Shown: positions 27,813-35,693 of the stretch, piece after piece | Layout of the letters: each line of letters opens with the position of its first letter | Numbering within the stretch: the first letter of the stretch is position 1 | Source of the DNA: RAM1 sp943372515 | GTDB lineage: Bacteria; Pseudomonadota; Gammaproteobacteria; Burkholderiales; Burkholderiaceae_C | Assembly (NCBI GenBank): GCA_943372515.1 | Contig: CALRYY010000005.1 | Location: 1 to 64,000 of the forward strand | DNA: 64,000 nucleotides | Direction: 5' to 3' | The notes under the pieces: generated by a model | Seen by the model: only the letters and a program-made list of their open reading frames with translations | Database searches by the model: none | Told to the model about the DNA's origin: nothing | Made by a program: the position numbers and the translations under genes

Positions 27813-27832
27813 GGAAGGCCCGCAGGCCTTCC
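27813..27832. terminator. Hairpin downstream of the second peptide-binding protein gene
   Basis: GGAAGGCC and GGCCTTCC pair perfectly around a 4-base loop, 15 bases after the stop of the binding protein gene at 27848. On the minus strand it is followed only by CTTTCA, so termination is probably partial. Such a hairpin would let the binding protein be made in excess over the downstream dppB-M20-sbp-dppCDF genes. Confidence 0.6.
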
Positions 27833-27847
27833 CCGGTCCCATCCTGA

Positions 27848-29428
27848 TCAATTGACCTTGATCAGACGCCAGTCGAGGCGGTTGTCAGCGCGGTGCGTCA
27901 CGTCCACGTTCTTCTTCAGCGCCCAGGGGATGATCTGGTTGTGAAGGGGAATGTGCGACACGGTGTCGTTGCTCAGCTGCAGGCCTTCGGTCAGCAGGCG
28001 GTTGCGCACGGGCAGGTCGGTTTCGGTCTTGATGCGGTCGACCACGATGTCCATGCGCTCGTTCTTGTAACGACCTACGTTGTAGTTGCCGTCACCACCG
28101 GTGCCCACGCTGCGCGTGAGCGACTGCAGGCTGTACAGCGCATCAAACGTCGGCACGCCCCAGCCCAGCATGTAGATGCTGGCCTCGTAGCGCTGGATCA
28201 TGGGGAAGTACGTCACCAGCGGCATGGTGCGCAGCTTGGCCTTCACGCCGACCTTGGCCCACATGGCCGTCACGGCCTGGCAGATTTCCTCATCATTGAT
28301 GTAGCGGTTGTTCGGGCAGGCAAAGTCCACCTCAAAGCCTTGGGGGTAGCCCGCCTCGGCCAGCAGCTTCTTTGACGTCTCGGGGTTGTAAGGGTGACGC
28401 TTGTGCACCCCCTCGGTCCAACCCGCCACCTGCGGCGCCACCAGGGCGCCGGTCGGCTGGCTCAGGCCGCGCATGGTCACGCGGTTCAGGCTGTCGCTGT
28501 CGATGGCCTGGTACAGGGCCATGCGCACCTTGACGTCTTTCAGCGGGTTCTTGCCCTTGACGTTGGAGCCCGGCAGCTCGTCGCGGAACTGGTCCATGCC
28601 GAAGAAGATCGTGCGGTTTTCAACACCATCAATCACCTTGAGGTTGGGGTTGGCACGCATGCGGCCCAGGTCCTGGGGGCTCGGGTCCAGGATGAAATCC
28701 ACCTCGCCCGACAGCAAGGCGGCAACGCGCGTGGCTTCAGACTTGATGGGTGTGTAGATGATTTCGGTGACGTTGCTGTCGTTCTTGCCCCAGTAGTTGG
28801 GGTTGCGCACCAGCACCAGCTTCTGGTCGGGCTGCCACTCTTTGACCATGTACATGCCCGTTCCCATCGCATTGCGGTGGGCAAAGGTCTCGTCCTTGGT
28901 GCGAATGTCCTTGGGCTCGACTGACTTGTTCTTTTCTGCCCAGGCCTTGCTCATGATGCGCAGCTCGGTCAGCTGGTTCAGCAGCACCGGATTGGGGCCT
29001 TTCATGATGAAGTCCACCGTGGACTCATTGACCTTGACCACACGGTCAATGCCCTGCGCGTACACGGCGTAGTTGGACGTCTTGGTCATCGCGCGTCCGA
29101 TGGAATACACCACATCGTCAGCGGTAAAGGGCGTACCGTCACTGAACTTCACACCCGTGCGCAGGTTGAAGCGCACCTGGGTTGGGGAAATTTCGCGCCA
29201 GGACGTGGCCAGTTGGGCTTCGGGTTTGAAGGTCTGGCTGTTGTAGTACACCAGGGAGTCATACACGGCCGCATGCACGCCATTACCCAACGCATTGTTT
29301 TGCGAGTGGATGTCCAGCGTGGGAATGTCACTGGCGCTGGACCACTTGAACGGTTTGGCCTGCACGGCCGGGGCGGCTGCAATGGCGGCCATGGCAGCAG
29401 CGGAGATGAGTGCGAGTTTGAGCTTCAT
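27848..29428 (-). CDS. Peptide ABC transporter substrate-binding protein (SBP_bac_5), second of two
   Basis: A 526-residue periplasmic binding protein with a Sec signal (MKLKLALISAAAMAAIAAAP, cleavage near VQA/KPF) and blocks 'VRFNLRTGVKFSDGTPFTAD' and 'GTGMYMVKEWQPDQKL'. AGAGGG precedes ATG 29428. It is similar in outline to the SBP at 23859-25442, but clearly diverged, so the two came from an old duplication or separate recruitment. It is first in the locus and separated from the rest by a hairpin, as is common for highly expressed binding proteins. Confidence 0.88.
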   Translation of the reverse strand: MKLKLALISAAAMAAIAAAPAVQAKPFKWSSASDIPTLDIHSQNNALGNGVHAAVYDSLVYYNSQTFKPEAQLATSWREISPTQVRFNLRTGVKFSDGTPFTADDVVYSIGRAMTKTSNYAVYAQGIDRVVKVNESTVDFIMKGPNPVLLNQLTELRIMSKAWAEKNKSVEPKDIRTKDETFAHRNAMGTGMYMVKEWQPDQKLVLVRNPNYWGKNDSNVTEIIYTPIKSEATRVAALLSGEVDFILDPSPQDLGRMRANPNLKVIDGVENRTIFFGMDQFRDELPGSNVKGKNPLKDVKVRMALYQAIDSDSLNRVTMRGLSQPTGALVAPQVAGWTEGVHKRHPYNPETSKKLLAEAGYPQGFEVDFACPNNRYINDEEICQAVTAMWAKVGVKAKLRTMPLVTYFPMIQRYEASIYMLGWGVPTFDALYSLQSLTRSVGTGGDGNYNVGRYKNERMDIVVDRIKTETDLPVRNRLLTEGLQLSNDTVSHIPLHNQIIPWALKKNVDVTHRADNRLDWRLIKVN

Positions 29429-29541
29429 GAAACCCTCTTGAATTGGAAAGAGGCCGACTATGCAGCATGCGTGCCTGCTCCGTCAAAAGGGGTTTCCCGC
29501 AAGCCCTGTTGCGCCCGGGACACCCGGGCAGGCGCCAGGGA

Positions 29542-30303
29542 TCAGCGTGCCAGCTGGCTGTGGCTCGCGACCGGCAGCTGCACTGGGCCGTACCAGGCCT
29601 TGGCCGATGAACGGGTGTTGTCGCTGTCCGTCATGATGCCAATGCCCACCAGCGCACCAGGGGCTTCACCAAAGGCCTTTTCGTAGTCGGCACGAATGTC
29701 CCGCTCGTAGTCCAGCCACTGATTCAAATTGCCGCGGCCGGATTCGACCACCAGCTTGCGAATACGGTCGGTTCGCGGGTTGACGATCACGCTGCCCGCA
29801 GCTCGCTTGTTGCACCACACGTACATCAATGTGGCGTAGGGCATTTCTTCGCCGGTCAAAGCCAGTGCAAGCTCAGAGAGGGCTGCGTTGCGCGCTGACA
29901 GCCTGGACCTGTCACCCTCAAAAGCCAGAACAATACGAACAGGCGAATCATCAGCTTCACGCAACGCCATGTCCGCTTGCGAGATCAGCTCTGGAACTTT
30001 CCAGGAAAACCGCACATTGCCCAGGTCTGCAGGCTCCACGCGCACGGGCTTTCGCACCATGCTGGCCGACGCCAGCGACGTAGCCGCCATCGCATCCCGC
30101 CCGTCCTTGCGGGTATAGGCAAATTGTGAACTCGTCTTGCCTGGCAGCGCGTAATGACGCCACTGCCCCTCTTGCAACGAAGACTGCCTTGCCCAAGGTG
30201 TAGCAGCCAGCTCCGGCGCGGGCGCCGTATCAGGCACGGCCGAGCATCCAGCCAGTACAGCGAGACACCCCAACCACATCACAACGACACGACAGTTTTG
30301 CAC
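29542..30303 (-). CDS. DUF3047 family lipoprotein
   Basis: The 253-residue product has a lipoprotein signal with lipobox LAGC (Cys20), so it is lipid-anchored after export. The body matches DUF3047: 'VRFSWKVPELISQADMALRE', 'DSPVRIVLAFEGDR', 'LMYVWCNKRAAGSVIVNPRT', and 'IGIMTDSDNTRSSAKAWYG'. The function of DUF3047 is unknown. It lies between the peptide locus and the porin, both on the same strand, but a strong terminator separates it from the porin, so it needs its own promoter in 30304-30345. Confidence 0.8.
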   Translation of the reverse strand: MQNCRVVVMWLGCLAVLAGCSAVPDTAPAPELAATPWARQSSLQEGQWRHYALPGKTSSQFAYTRKDGRDAMAATSLASASMVRKPVRVEPADLGNVRFSWKVPELISQADMALREADDSPVRIVLAFEGDRSRLSARNAALSELALALTGEEMPYATLMYVWCNKRAAGSVIVNPRTDRIRKLVVESGRGNLNQWLDYERDIRADYEKAFGEAPGALVGIGIMTDSDNTRSSAKAWYGPVQLPVASHSQLAR

Positions 30304-30345
30304 GCCTCAAGACCCCAGTTGTTTAAACGTACGTTCTCAAAAAAA

Positions 30346-30365
30346 AAGCCGCCCTAAGGCGGCTT
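30346..30365 (-). terminator. Porin rho-independent terminator
   Basis: AAGCCGCC (30346-30353) and GGCGGCTT (30358-30365) form a perfect 8-bp stem with a 4-base loop. On the minus strand the stem is followed by a run of T residues (complement of the A run at 30339-30347), a canonical terminator 43 bases after the porin stop. Confidence 0.92.
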
Positions 30366-30407
30366 TTCCAGTCTGCTTGCAAAGCCGGCACAAGGCCAGC
30401 GAAGCAA

Positions 30408-31487
30408 TTAGAAGCTGTGACGGATACCGAAATCGTAGCCGGTCGACTTGTCGTTGGCTGCAGTCACGGCGCCGTTCAGGGCTTGGGCTGCGCCACCGCT
30501 GTTGCTCGTACGAGCGAACGTGGTGTACAGAGCCGTACGCTTGGACAGGTTGTGCACGTAGCCGATGGCGTACTTGTTGGTCTTGGCGCTCACAGCAGCG
30601 TTGTTCTTGCTGCGCGAGTAAGCCAGACGGATTTCGCCAGCGCCCATGGGGATCAGGCCGCCGATCAGGTAGCCGGTTTGGGTCACGTTAGCCGGGGCCG
30701 ACACGCGGTCACGGTTGTAGTGAGCCATGACCTTGGCCACGCCGAAGTCATACTGGCCGCCAATGTTGGTGGTCTTGATGTCGCCGGTGGCGTAGTTGGT
30801 GCTGGAGAAAGCCAGAGCAACGTTGACCGGGCCGGCTGCGTAGCCGAGACGCAGGCCAGCGCCCTTGCCGTCGTCTTCCGTGGCAGCGCCAGTCTGGTTG
30901 TTCTCACCCAGGTAGTACTGGATCTGGCCGTAGAAGCCGCCCAGGTTACGGGGCAGGAAGTAGCCCATGCTGTTGGAAGCGCGAACGGTGACGGGGCCGC
31001 CGAGGCTGGAGTTCAGGGTCTGGGTGGTGCCCACGCCGTTCGTGCCGAACGGATCGAACACGGTCAGGTTCCAGAATTGCGGGCTGTAGTCACGGCCCAG
31101 GCGGATTTCGCCGAAACCACCAGCCAGGCTGACGGTCGAACGACGGTTGAAGGTCAGGCCTTGACCGCCACCAATGCCAGCCACGGCGCCGCCGGTGGTC
31201 TGGTTGTTGGTGTTGGTAGCAGCGCCACGGCCGTCGTCGTTGGTCACGCCGGCTTCCAGCCAGAAGCTGGCGGACATGCCACCGCCGAGGTCTTCCGTAC
31301 CACGGAAGCCCAGACGGCTGGAGTTGTAACCGGAGTTGGTCAGCTGGGTCTTGTCGGAAGAACCGACGCCGCTGCCATTACCAACAGCCAGCGTCGCGTC
31401 AACGATACCGAACAGGGTGACAGAAGATTGGGCAGAAGCCACGCCGGCGGTCGCCAGCACAGCCAGAGCAATCAGGGACTTTTTCAT
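30408..31487 (-). CDS. Outer-membrane porin (Burkholderiales Omp32/OmpC-type trimeric porin)
   Basis: The 359-residue protein has a Sec signal (MKKSLIALAVLATAGVASAQ) and then 'SSVTLFGIVDATLAV', the usual first beta strand of neisserial/Burkholderiales porins; the last residue is Phe ('GYDFGIRHSF'), the BAM recognition end. Sixteen strands with Gly/aromatic alternation are expected. GGAGA lies 10 bases before ATG 31487. Codon use is strongly biased, as for an abundant protein, and it has a dedicated terminator. Confidence 0.95.
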   Translation of the reverse strand: MKKSLIALAVLATAGVASAQSSVTLFGIVDATLAVGNGSGVGSSDKTQLTNSGYNSSRLGFRGTEDLGGGMSASFWLEAGVTNDDGRGAATNTNNQTTGGAVAGIGGGQGLTFNRRSTVSLAGGFGEIRLGRDYSPQFWNLTVFDPFGTNGVGTTQTLNSSLGGPVTVRASNSMGYFLPRNLGGFYGQIQYYLGENNQTGAATEDDGKGAGLRLGYAAGPVNVALAFSSTNYATGDIKTTNIGGQYDFGVAKVMAHYNRDRVSAPANVTQTGYLIGGLIPMGAGEIRLAYSRSKNNAAVSAKTNKYAIGYVHNLSKRTALYTTFARTSNSGGAAQALNGAVTAANDKSTGYDFGIRHSF

Positions 31488-31660
31488 TGCAAGTTTCTCC
31501 AAGGTTAAACATAGGGCTCCGGTTCGACGGGTTCACTTGAGTGCAGGCACGCAATGTGCTCCCACCGGATCCCCGGGCCAACCTCCTTTTGGGAAGTTGG
31601 ATGTATTGCAACAGAGCGGGCTTTCTTTCGCAAAGCATTTAGCCTTGCGCGGGCCGTTTC

Positions 31661-31676
31661 GTTGCACCCCTGCAAC
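31661..31676. repeat. Perfect inverted repeat GTTGCA-N4-TGCAAC between porin and coq7
   Basis: GTTGCA and TGCAAC flank CCCC. It lies in the 285-bp gap shared by the porin and coq7 promoters, 174 bases upstream of the porin start. It has no T-tract, so an operator is more likely than a terminator, but no regulator can be named. Confidence 0.45.
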
Positions 31677-31701
31677 ATCACCAGCGCTGCGCGTTGACCT
31701 T

Positions 31702-31716
31702 GCGCAACAGTTGCGC
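31702..31716. repeat. 15-bp palindrome GCGCAAC-A-GTTGCGC upstream of coq7
   Basis: A perfect 7-bp inverted repeat around a single A, 57 bases before the coq7 start and 26 bases from the other palindrome in this gap. The two share the GCAAC half-site, which suggests one regulator binding twice. Confidence 0.45.
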
Positions 31717-31772
31717 GCGGGGTCATTTTGCGCTAGGGCGACACCCTCTCGGACAGAAGGTAAGCTGCAGGC

Positions 31773-32390
31773 ATGGACAAATTTCTCACCGTCGCCGACG
31801 CCGCCCTTCGTACCTTGTTCGCCCCTGCACGGCCTTCCAGGGCCTGCCCTGTGGTGCCTGCGGACGAGACCCGGCTGGACCCGGCCGAGCGGGCGCTGTC
31901 GGGCGCGCTGATGCGGGTCAATCATGTCGGAGAAGTCTGCGCGCAGGCCCTGTACATGGCGCAGGCAGCCAGCACATCCAATCAAGGCCTGCGCGCACAC
32001 TTCCTGCAGGCTGCCCGCGAAGAAACCGACCATCTGGCCTGGACCCAGTCGCGGCTGGACGAGCTGGGCGCCCGCCCTTCGCTGCTCAACCCGCTTTGGT
32101 ATGCGGGGGCATTTGGCCTGGGGTTGCTCGCGGGGCGCTTGGGCGATGCCGTGAGCCTGGGCTTCGTGGTGGAGACAGAAAGGCAGGTTGAAGCGCACCT
32201 GCAAGGACATCTGGAGCGGCTGCCTGCCCAGGATCATGCGTCACGCGCCATTGTGGTGCAGATGAAAGACGATGAAGCCGTTCACGCCAGCCAGGCCATG
32301 GCTGCGGGCGCGGTGGAGTTGCCCGCTCCGGTCAAGGCACTGATGGCGGGCGCTGCCCGCGTCATGACGACCACGGCCCACTACATCTGA
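31773..32390 (+). CDS. coq7: Ubiquinone hydroxylase Coq7
   Basis: Coq7 is the membrane-bound diiron monooxygenase that hydroxylates the demethoxyubiquinone ring in ubiquinone synthesis. The 205-residue protein shows the carboxylate-bridged diiron ligands: 'NHVGE' (50-54), 'EETDH' (83-87), a Glu in 'VETERQVEAH' (about 134-142) and 'DDEAVH' (166-171). 'LRVNHVGEVCAQALY'-type sequence is diagnostic. It is present here instead of UbiF, as in many betaproteobacteria. It is convergent with the OsmC gene. Confidence 0.95.
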   Translation: MDKFLTVADAALRTLFAPARPSRACPVVPADETRLDPAERALSGALMRVNHVGEVCAQALYMAQAASTSNQGLRAHFLQAAREETDHLAWTQSRLDELGARPSLLNPLWYAGAFGLGLLAGRLGDAVSLGFVVETERQVEAHLQGHLERLPAQDHASRAIVVQMKDDEAVHASQAMAAGAVELPAPVKALMAGAARVMTTTAHYI

Positions 32391-32408
32391 GCCGGGGCGG
32401 CCTGCGTC

Positions 32409-32861
32409 TCAGGATTCGACCAGCTCGAAACTGGTGGTGATCTGCGCCGTCTTGCCCAGCATGATGCTGGCCGAGCAGTATTTCTCGTGGCTCATGGCGA
32501 TCGCGCGTTCCACGGCGCTGGCCGGGATGCTTTTGCCTGTCACACTGAAGTGCATGTGGATTTTGGTGAATACCTTGGGGTCGGTTTCGGCCCGCTCAGA
32601 GGTCAGCTTGACCGAGCAGCCCTGCACATCGTGACGGCCGCGCTTGAGGATCAGTACCACGTCATAGGCAGTACAACCACCCGTGCCGGCCAGCACGGTC
32701 TCCATGGGGCGCGGCGCCAGGTTTTGCCCGCCGTTGGCAGGTTTTGCGGCATCCGGGGCGCCGTCCATCATCAAGGTGTGGCCGCTGCCGGTTTCTGCCA
32801 GGAACCCCATGCCAGAGCGCGCACCCGTGGCACCCGTCCAGCTCACTGTGCATTCCATCAT
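32409..32861 (-). CDS. OsmC/Ohr family protein (YhfA-like)
   Basis: The 150-residue protein belongs to the OsmC superfamily, small thiol peroxidase-like proteins. The two characteristic cysteines are visible: one in 'LAGTGGCTAYDVV' (about residue 63) and one in 'SHEKYCSASIMLGKTA' (about 127). The layout is nearer to YhfA than to Ohr. Peroxidase activity and hydroperoxide substrate are family-level inferences. Start MMECTVSW is either 32861 or 32858. The gene is divergent from the candidate small RNA and ilvA. Confidence 0.85.
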   Translation of the reverse strand: MMECTVSWTGATGARSGMGFLAETGSGHTLMMDGAPDAAKPANGGQNLAPRPMETVLAGTGGCTAYDVVLILKRGRHDVQGCSVKLTSERAETDPKVFTKIHMHFSVTGKSIPASAVERAIAMSHEKYCSASIMLGKTAQITTSFELVES

Positions 32862-32948
32862 TTCATCGTACCTTTATCAAATCTGCTTGCGCCGAATAAA
32901 TTCAGCTAATAGTGCCGACTTTGTCTCGATATGAAACCAGCCACGATG

Positions 32949-32976
32949 TTGCGTCGCAGCAAACCGTGGCTATACT
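32949..32976 (+). promoter_or_regulatory. Sigma-70 promoter of the candidate small RNA
   Basis: TTGCGT (32949-32954) and TATACT (32971-32976) are spaced by 16 bases, giving a predicted start near 32983. There is no coding gene with a ribosome site directly downstream before the terminator at 33044. Confidence 0.65.
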
Positions 32977-32982
32977 GGCCTC

Positions 32983-33077
32983 AAGCATAAGGGTTTTCCT
33001 TCATGCACTGGTTGTCTCCTCCACCTTCTCCTTTGGTGGATTCAGCCCCCGGGTCGCAAGTCCCGGGGGCTTTTTTC
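32983..33077 (+). ncRNA. Candidate anti-Shine-Dalgarno small RNA (about 95 nt)
   Basis: Between a good promoter and a strong terminator there is no convincing reading frame but a CU-rich stretch TCTCCTCC (33015-33022) followed by a hairpin CCACC/GGTGG (33021-33025, 33035-33039) whose 9-base loop TTCTCCTTT again displays CTCC. These CUCC patches could pair with ribosome sites of target mRNAs. The end is a GC hairpin (33045-33053 with 33062-33070) plus six T. This is the layout of Hfq-type anti-SD small RNAs known in several betaproteobacteria; it resembles, from memory, the Rfam betaproteobacterial toxic small RNA. An alternative is a leader/attenuator of ilvA, 44 bases downstream. Confidence 0.6.
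33044..33076 (+). terminator. Rho-independent terminator upstream of ilvA
   Basis: GCCCCCGGG (33045-33053) and CCCGGGGGC (33062-33070) pair perfectly over 9 bp with an 8-base loop, followed by TTTTTT (33071-33076). It ends the candidate small RNA; read-through could supply ilvA. Confidence 0.92.
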
Positions 33078-33120
33078 TGTCCGGGGCCCGCCGGACTTCA
33101 ACCTTTATCATCAGCGGCCC

Positions 33121-34665
33121 ATGACGAAACACCTCAAGCCCGCCGACTACCTCAAGAAAATCCTCACGGCGCGCGTCTATGACGTTGCCGTGGAGTCAGC
33201 GCTGGAGCCGGCCAAAAACCTGAGCCGGCGCCTGCACAACAAGGTGTTGCTCAAGCGTGAAGACCAGCAGGCCGTGTTCAGCTTCAAGCTGCGTGGCGCC
33301 TACAACAAGATGGCGAACCTGCCGCCGGCCCAGCTCCAAAAGGGCGTCATTTGCGCCTCGGCCGGCAACCACGCCCAGGGCGTGGCGCTGTCGGCGCACA
33401 AGATGGGCGTGCGATCAGTGATCGTGATGCCCGTGACCACGCCGCAGATGAAGGTGGATGCGGTGCGCGCCCTGGGTGGCGAGGTGGTGTTGCACGGCGA
33501 AAGCTATTCCGACGCGTACACCCATGCCGTCCAGCTGGAAAAAAAACAGGGCCTGACCTTTGTGCACCCGTTTGACGACCCCGACGTCATTGCCGGCCAG
33601 GGCACGATTGCCATGGAGATCCTGCGCCAGCACCAGGGTCCCCTTGACGCCGTGTTCGTCGCCATCGGCGGCGGCGGCCTGATCAGCGGCGTGGCCAACT
33701 ACATCAAGGCCGTGCGCCCCGAGGTCAAGGTCATCGGCGTGCAGATGAATGACTCCGACGCCATGGCCCGCTCTGTCGCCGCCAAAAAGCGTGTGACACT
33801 GAGCGATGTGGGCCTGTTTGCCGACGGCACAGCCGTCAAGCTGGTGGGCGAGGAAACCTTTCGCGTGGCGCGCGGGCTGGTGGATGACTACGTGATCGTG
33901 GACACCGACGCGGTGTGCGCGGCCATCAAGGACATTTTTGTAGACACGCGCAGCATCGTCGAGCCCTCGGGTGCGCTGGCGGTCGCGGCCATCAAGCAGT
34001 ACGTGGCCACCCACAAGACCAAGGGCGAGACCTACGCGGCCATCCTGTGCGGAGCCAACATGAACTTCGACCGCCTGCGCTTCGTGGCCGAGCGCGCCGA
34101 GGTGGGCGAGGAGCGCGAGGCGCTGTTTGCCGTGACCATCCCCGAGGAGCGCGGCAGCTTCCGGCGCTTTTGTGAACTGATCGGCAGCCTGCCGGGCGGC
34201 GCGCGCAACGTCACCGAGTTCAATTACCGCATCAGCGATTCGGCCCAGGCCCATGTGTTCGTGGGCTTGACCACCCACGGCAAGGGCGAGAGCCCCAAGA
34301 TCGCGGCCAATTTCAGCAAGCATGGATTTGCCACGCTGGACCTCACGCATGACGAGCTGGCCAAGGAGCACATCCGCCACATGGTGGGCGGCCATTCGGC
34401 GCTGGCCAAAGACGAGCGCCTGCTGCGTTTTGTATTCCCGGAGCGGCCTGGCGCGCTGATGAAATTCCTGAGCCTCATGCGTCCGGGCTGGAACATCAGC
34501 CTCTTTCACTACCGTAACCAGGGCGCCGATTACGGCCGCATCCTCGTGGGGCTTCAGGTGCCCAAAGCCGATACAAAGGCATTCAATGCGTTCCTGGACA
34601 CCTTGGGTTATCCCTACGTGGAAGAAACCCACAACCCTGTTTACCGATTGTTTCTGCAGACGTAG
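33121..34665 (+). CDS. ilvA: Threonine dehydratase, biosynthetic (IlvA)
   Basis: IlvA deaminates threonine to 2-oxobutanoate, the first step to isoleucine, with pyridoxal phosphate. The 514-residue protein has the PLP lysine in 'SFKLRGAYN' (Lys56), the 'SAGNHAQG' loop (80-87), the glycine-rich phosphate cup 'VAIGGGGLISGVA', and two C-terminal ACT-like regulatory domains (about 330-410 and 425-510), the arrangement giving isoleucine feedback. Length equals E. coli IlvA. ATG 33121 follows a terminator by 45 bases, so its own promoter or read-through from the small RNA promoter is required. Confidence 0.95.
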   Translation: MTKHLKPADYLKKILTARVYDVAVESALEPAKNLSRRLHNKVLLKREDQQAVFSFKLRGAYNKMANLPPAQLQKGVICASAGNHAQGVALSAHKMGVRSVIVMPVTTPQMKVDAVRALGGEVVLHGESYSDAYTHAVQLEKKQGLTFVHPFDDPDVIAGQGTIAMEILRQHQGPLDAVFVAIGGGGLISGVANYIKAVRPEVKVIGVQMNDSDAMARSVAAKKRVTLSDVGLFADGTAVKLVGEETFRVARGLVDDYVIVDTDAVCAAIKDIFVDTRSIVEPSGALAVAAIKQYVATHKTKGETYAAILCGANMNFDRLRFVAERAEVGEEREALFAVTIPEERGSFRRFCELIGSLPGGARNVTEFNYRISDSAQAHVFVGLTTHGKGESPKIAANFSKHGFATLDLTHDELAKEHIRHMVGGHSALAKDERLLRFVFPERPGALMKFLSLMRPGWNISLFHYRNQGADYGRILVGLQVPKADTKAFNAFLDTLGYPYVEETHNPVYRLFLQT

Positions 34666-34711
34666 CATGTAACAAAAGGTGCGGCGCCCCCGCTGCGCAA
34701 GGAGACAGGCC

Positions 34712-35662
34712 ATGTTGAGACTCGGGATCGTGATCGACTCCGCAGCCGAGGTGCCCGCCACCATTCTGGCAAGTCCCCATGTCCGATTGCTGCCCGTCAA
34801 GATACGCATAGACGACAAACGCTACGTCGACGAGCGCAAGCCCGACGCCACGCGCGACTTCAATGCGCGCATGCTCGACCTGAAGACCGCCGAGGTGTCA
34901 CGCTCTGTCCCGCCAGACGAGCCCGAGATCCGCAAATTCATGATCGAGCAGCTGGCCACCGAGTTCGACCATGTGTTCGGCCTGTTCGTCACCTCCACAC
35001 GGTCCCCGATTTTCAGGAACGCGTTTGAAGCCGCGTCGCGCGTCATCACCGATTCCATGCCCGTGCGCATGCGCGCGGGCATCAAGGGCCCCCTGCTGGT
35101 GGAGTGCTACGACAGCCAGAACCTGTTTTCGGGCTATGGCGTGCAGGTGCTGGAAGCCCTGCGCGAATTTGAAGCCGAACCACTGGTGGCCAACATCCGC
35201 ACCCACATGCAGGCGCTCAGCAAGTCGTCGTATGGCTACCTGGCGCCGTCCAACCTGGACTTCTTGCTGACGCGGGCCCGCGCTCGCGGCGACACCAGCG
35301 TGGGCTTTCTGGGCCAGACGGCCGCCAAGGTGCTGGGCATCATGCCAGTGCTGCGCGGCTTTCAGGGCAAGACAGAAGCCGTGGCCAAGGTGCGCGGCGT
35401 GGCGGCGGCACGCCAGCATGTGCTGAACCTGGCGCGCCGCGAAGTCGGCCGCGGCGTGCTGGCGCCCTTCGTGGCCGTGAGCTATTCGGGCGACACGGCC
35501 GACGTCCTGGCCCTGCCTGAATACCGGTCGCTGGTAACCGAAGCGCAGGCCAAGGGCGTGCAGGTCACGCTGCAGGAAATGGCGCCCACCAACTCGGTCA
35601 ACACCGGCCCCAACGCGCTGTCGGTCGGCTTTGTGGGTCAGCCGCACGAGGCCGAGCTTTAG
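34712..35662 (+). CDS. DegV family fatty-acid-binding protein
   Basis: The 316-residue protein opens with 'LGIVIDSAAEVPATIL', the DegV N-terminal block, and continues with 'VRLLPVKIRIDDKRYVDE' and 'TSTRSPIFRNAFEAA'. DegV/FakB proteins bind a fatty acid and in Gram-positives deliver it to FakA; in Gram-negatives the role is unclear. AAGGAG lies six bases before ATG 34712. 46 bases separate it from ilvA, so co-transcription is possible. Confidence 0.82.
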   Translation: MLRLGIVIDSAAEVPATILASPHVRLLPVKIRIDDKRYVDERKPDATRDFNARMLDLKTAEVSRSVPPDEPEIRKFMIEQLATEFDHVFGLFVTSTRSPIFRNAFEAASRVITDSMPVRMRAGIKGPLLVECYDSQNLFSGYGVQVLEALREFEAEPLVANIRTHMQALSKSSYGYLAPSNLDFLLTRARARGDTSVGFLGQTAAKVLGIMPVLRGFQGKTEAVAKVRGVAAARQHVLNLARREVGRGVLAPFVAVSYSGDTADVLALPEYRSLVTEAQAKGVQVTLQEMAPTNSVNTGPNALSVGFVGQPHEAEL

Positions 35663-35693
35663 CGCCGGCGTAACGGGGCTTTACCATGCGCGG

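Noticed and set aside
33003..33080. Leader peptide for ilvA attenuation starting at ATG 33003
   Set aside because: The frame has no run of Ile, Val, Leu or Thr codons and no ribosome site, and reads through the terminator stem; a small RNA fits better.
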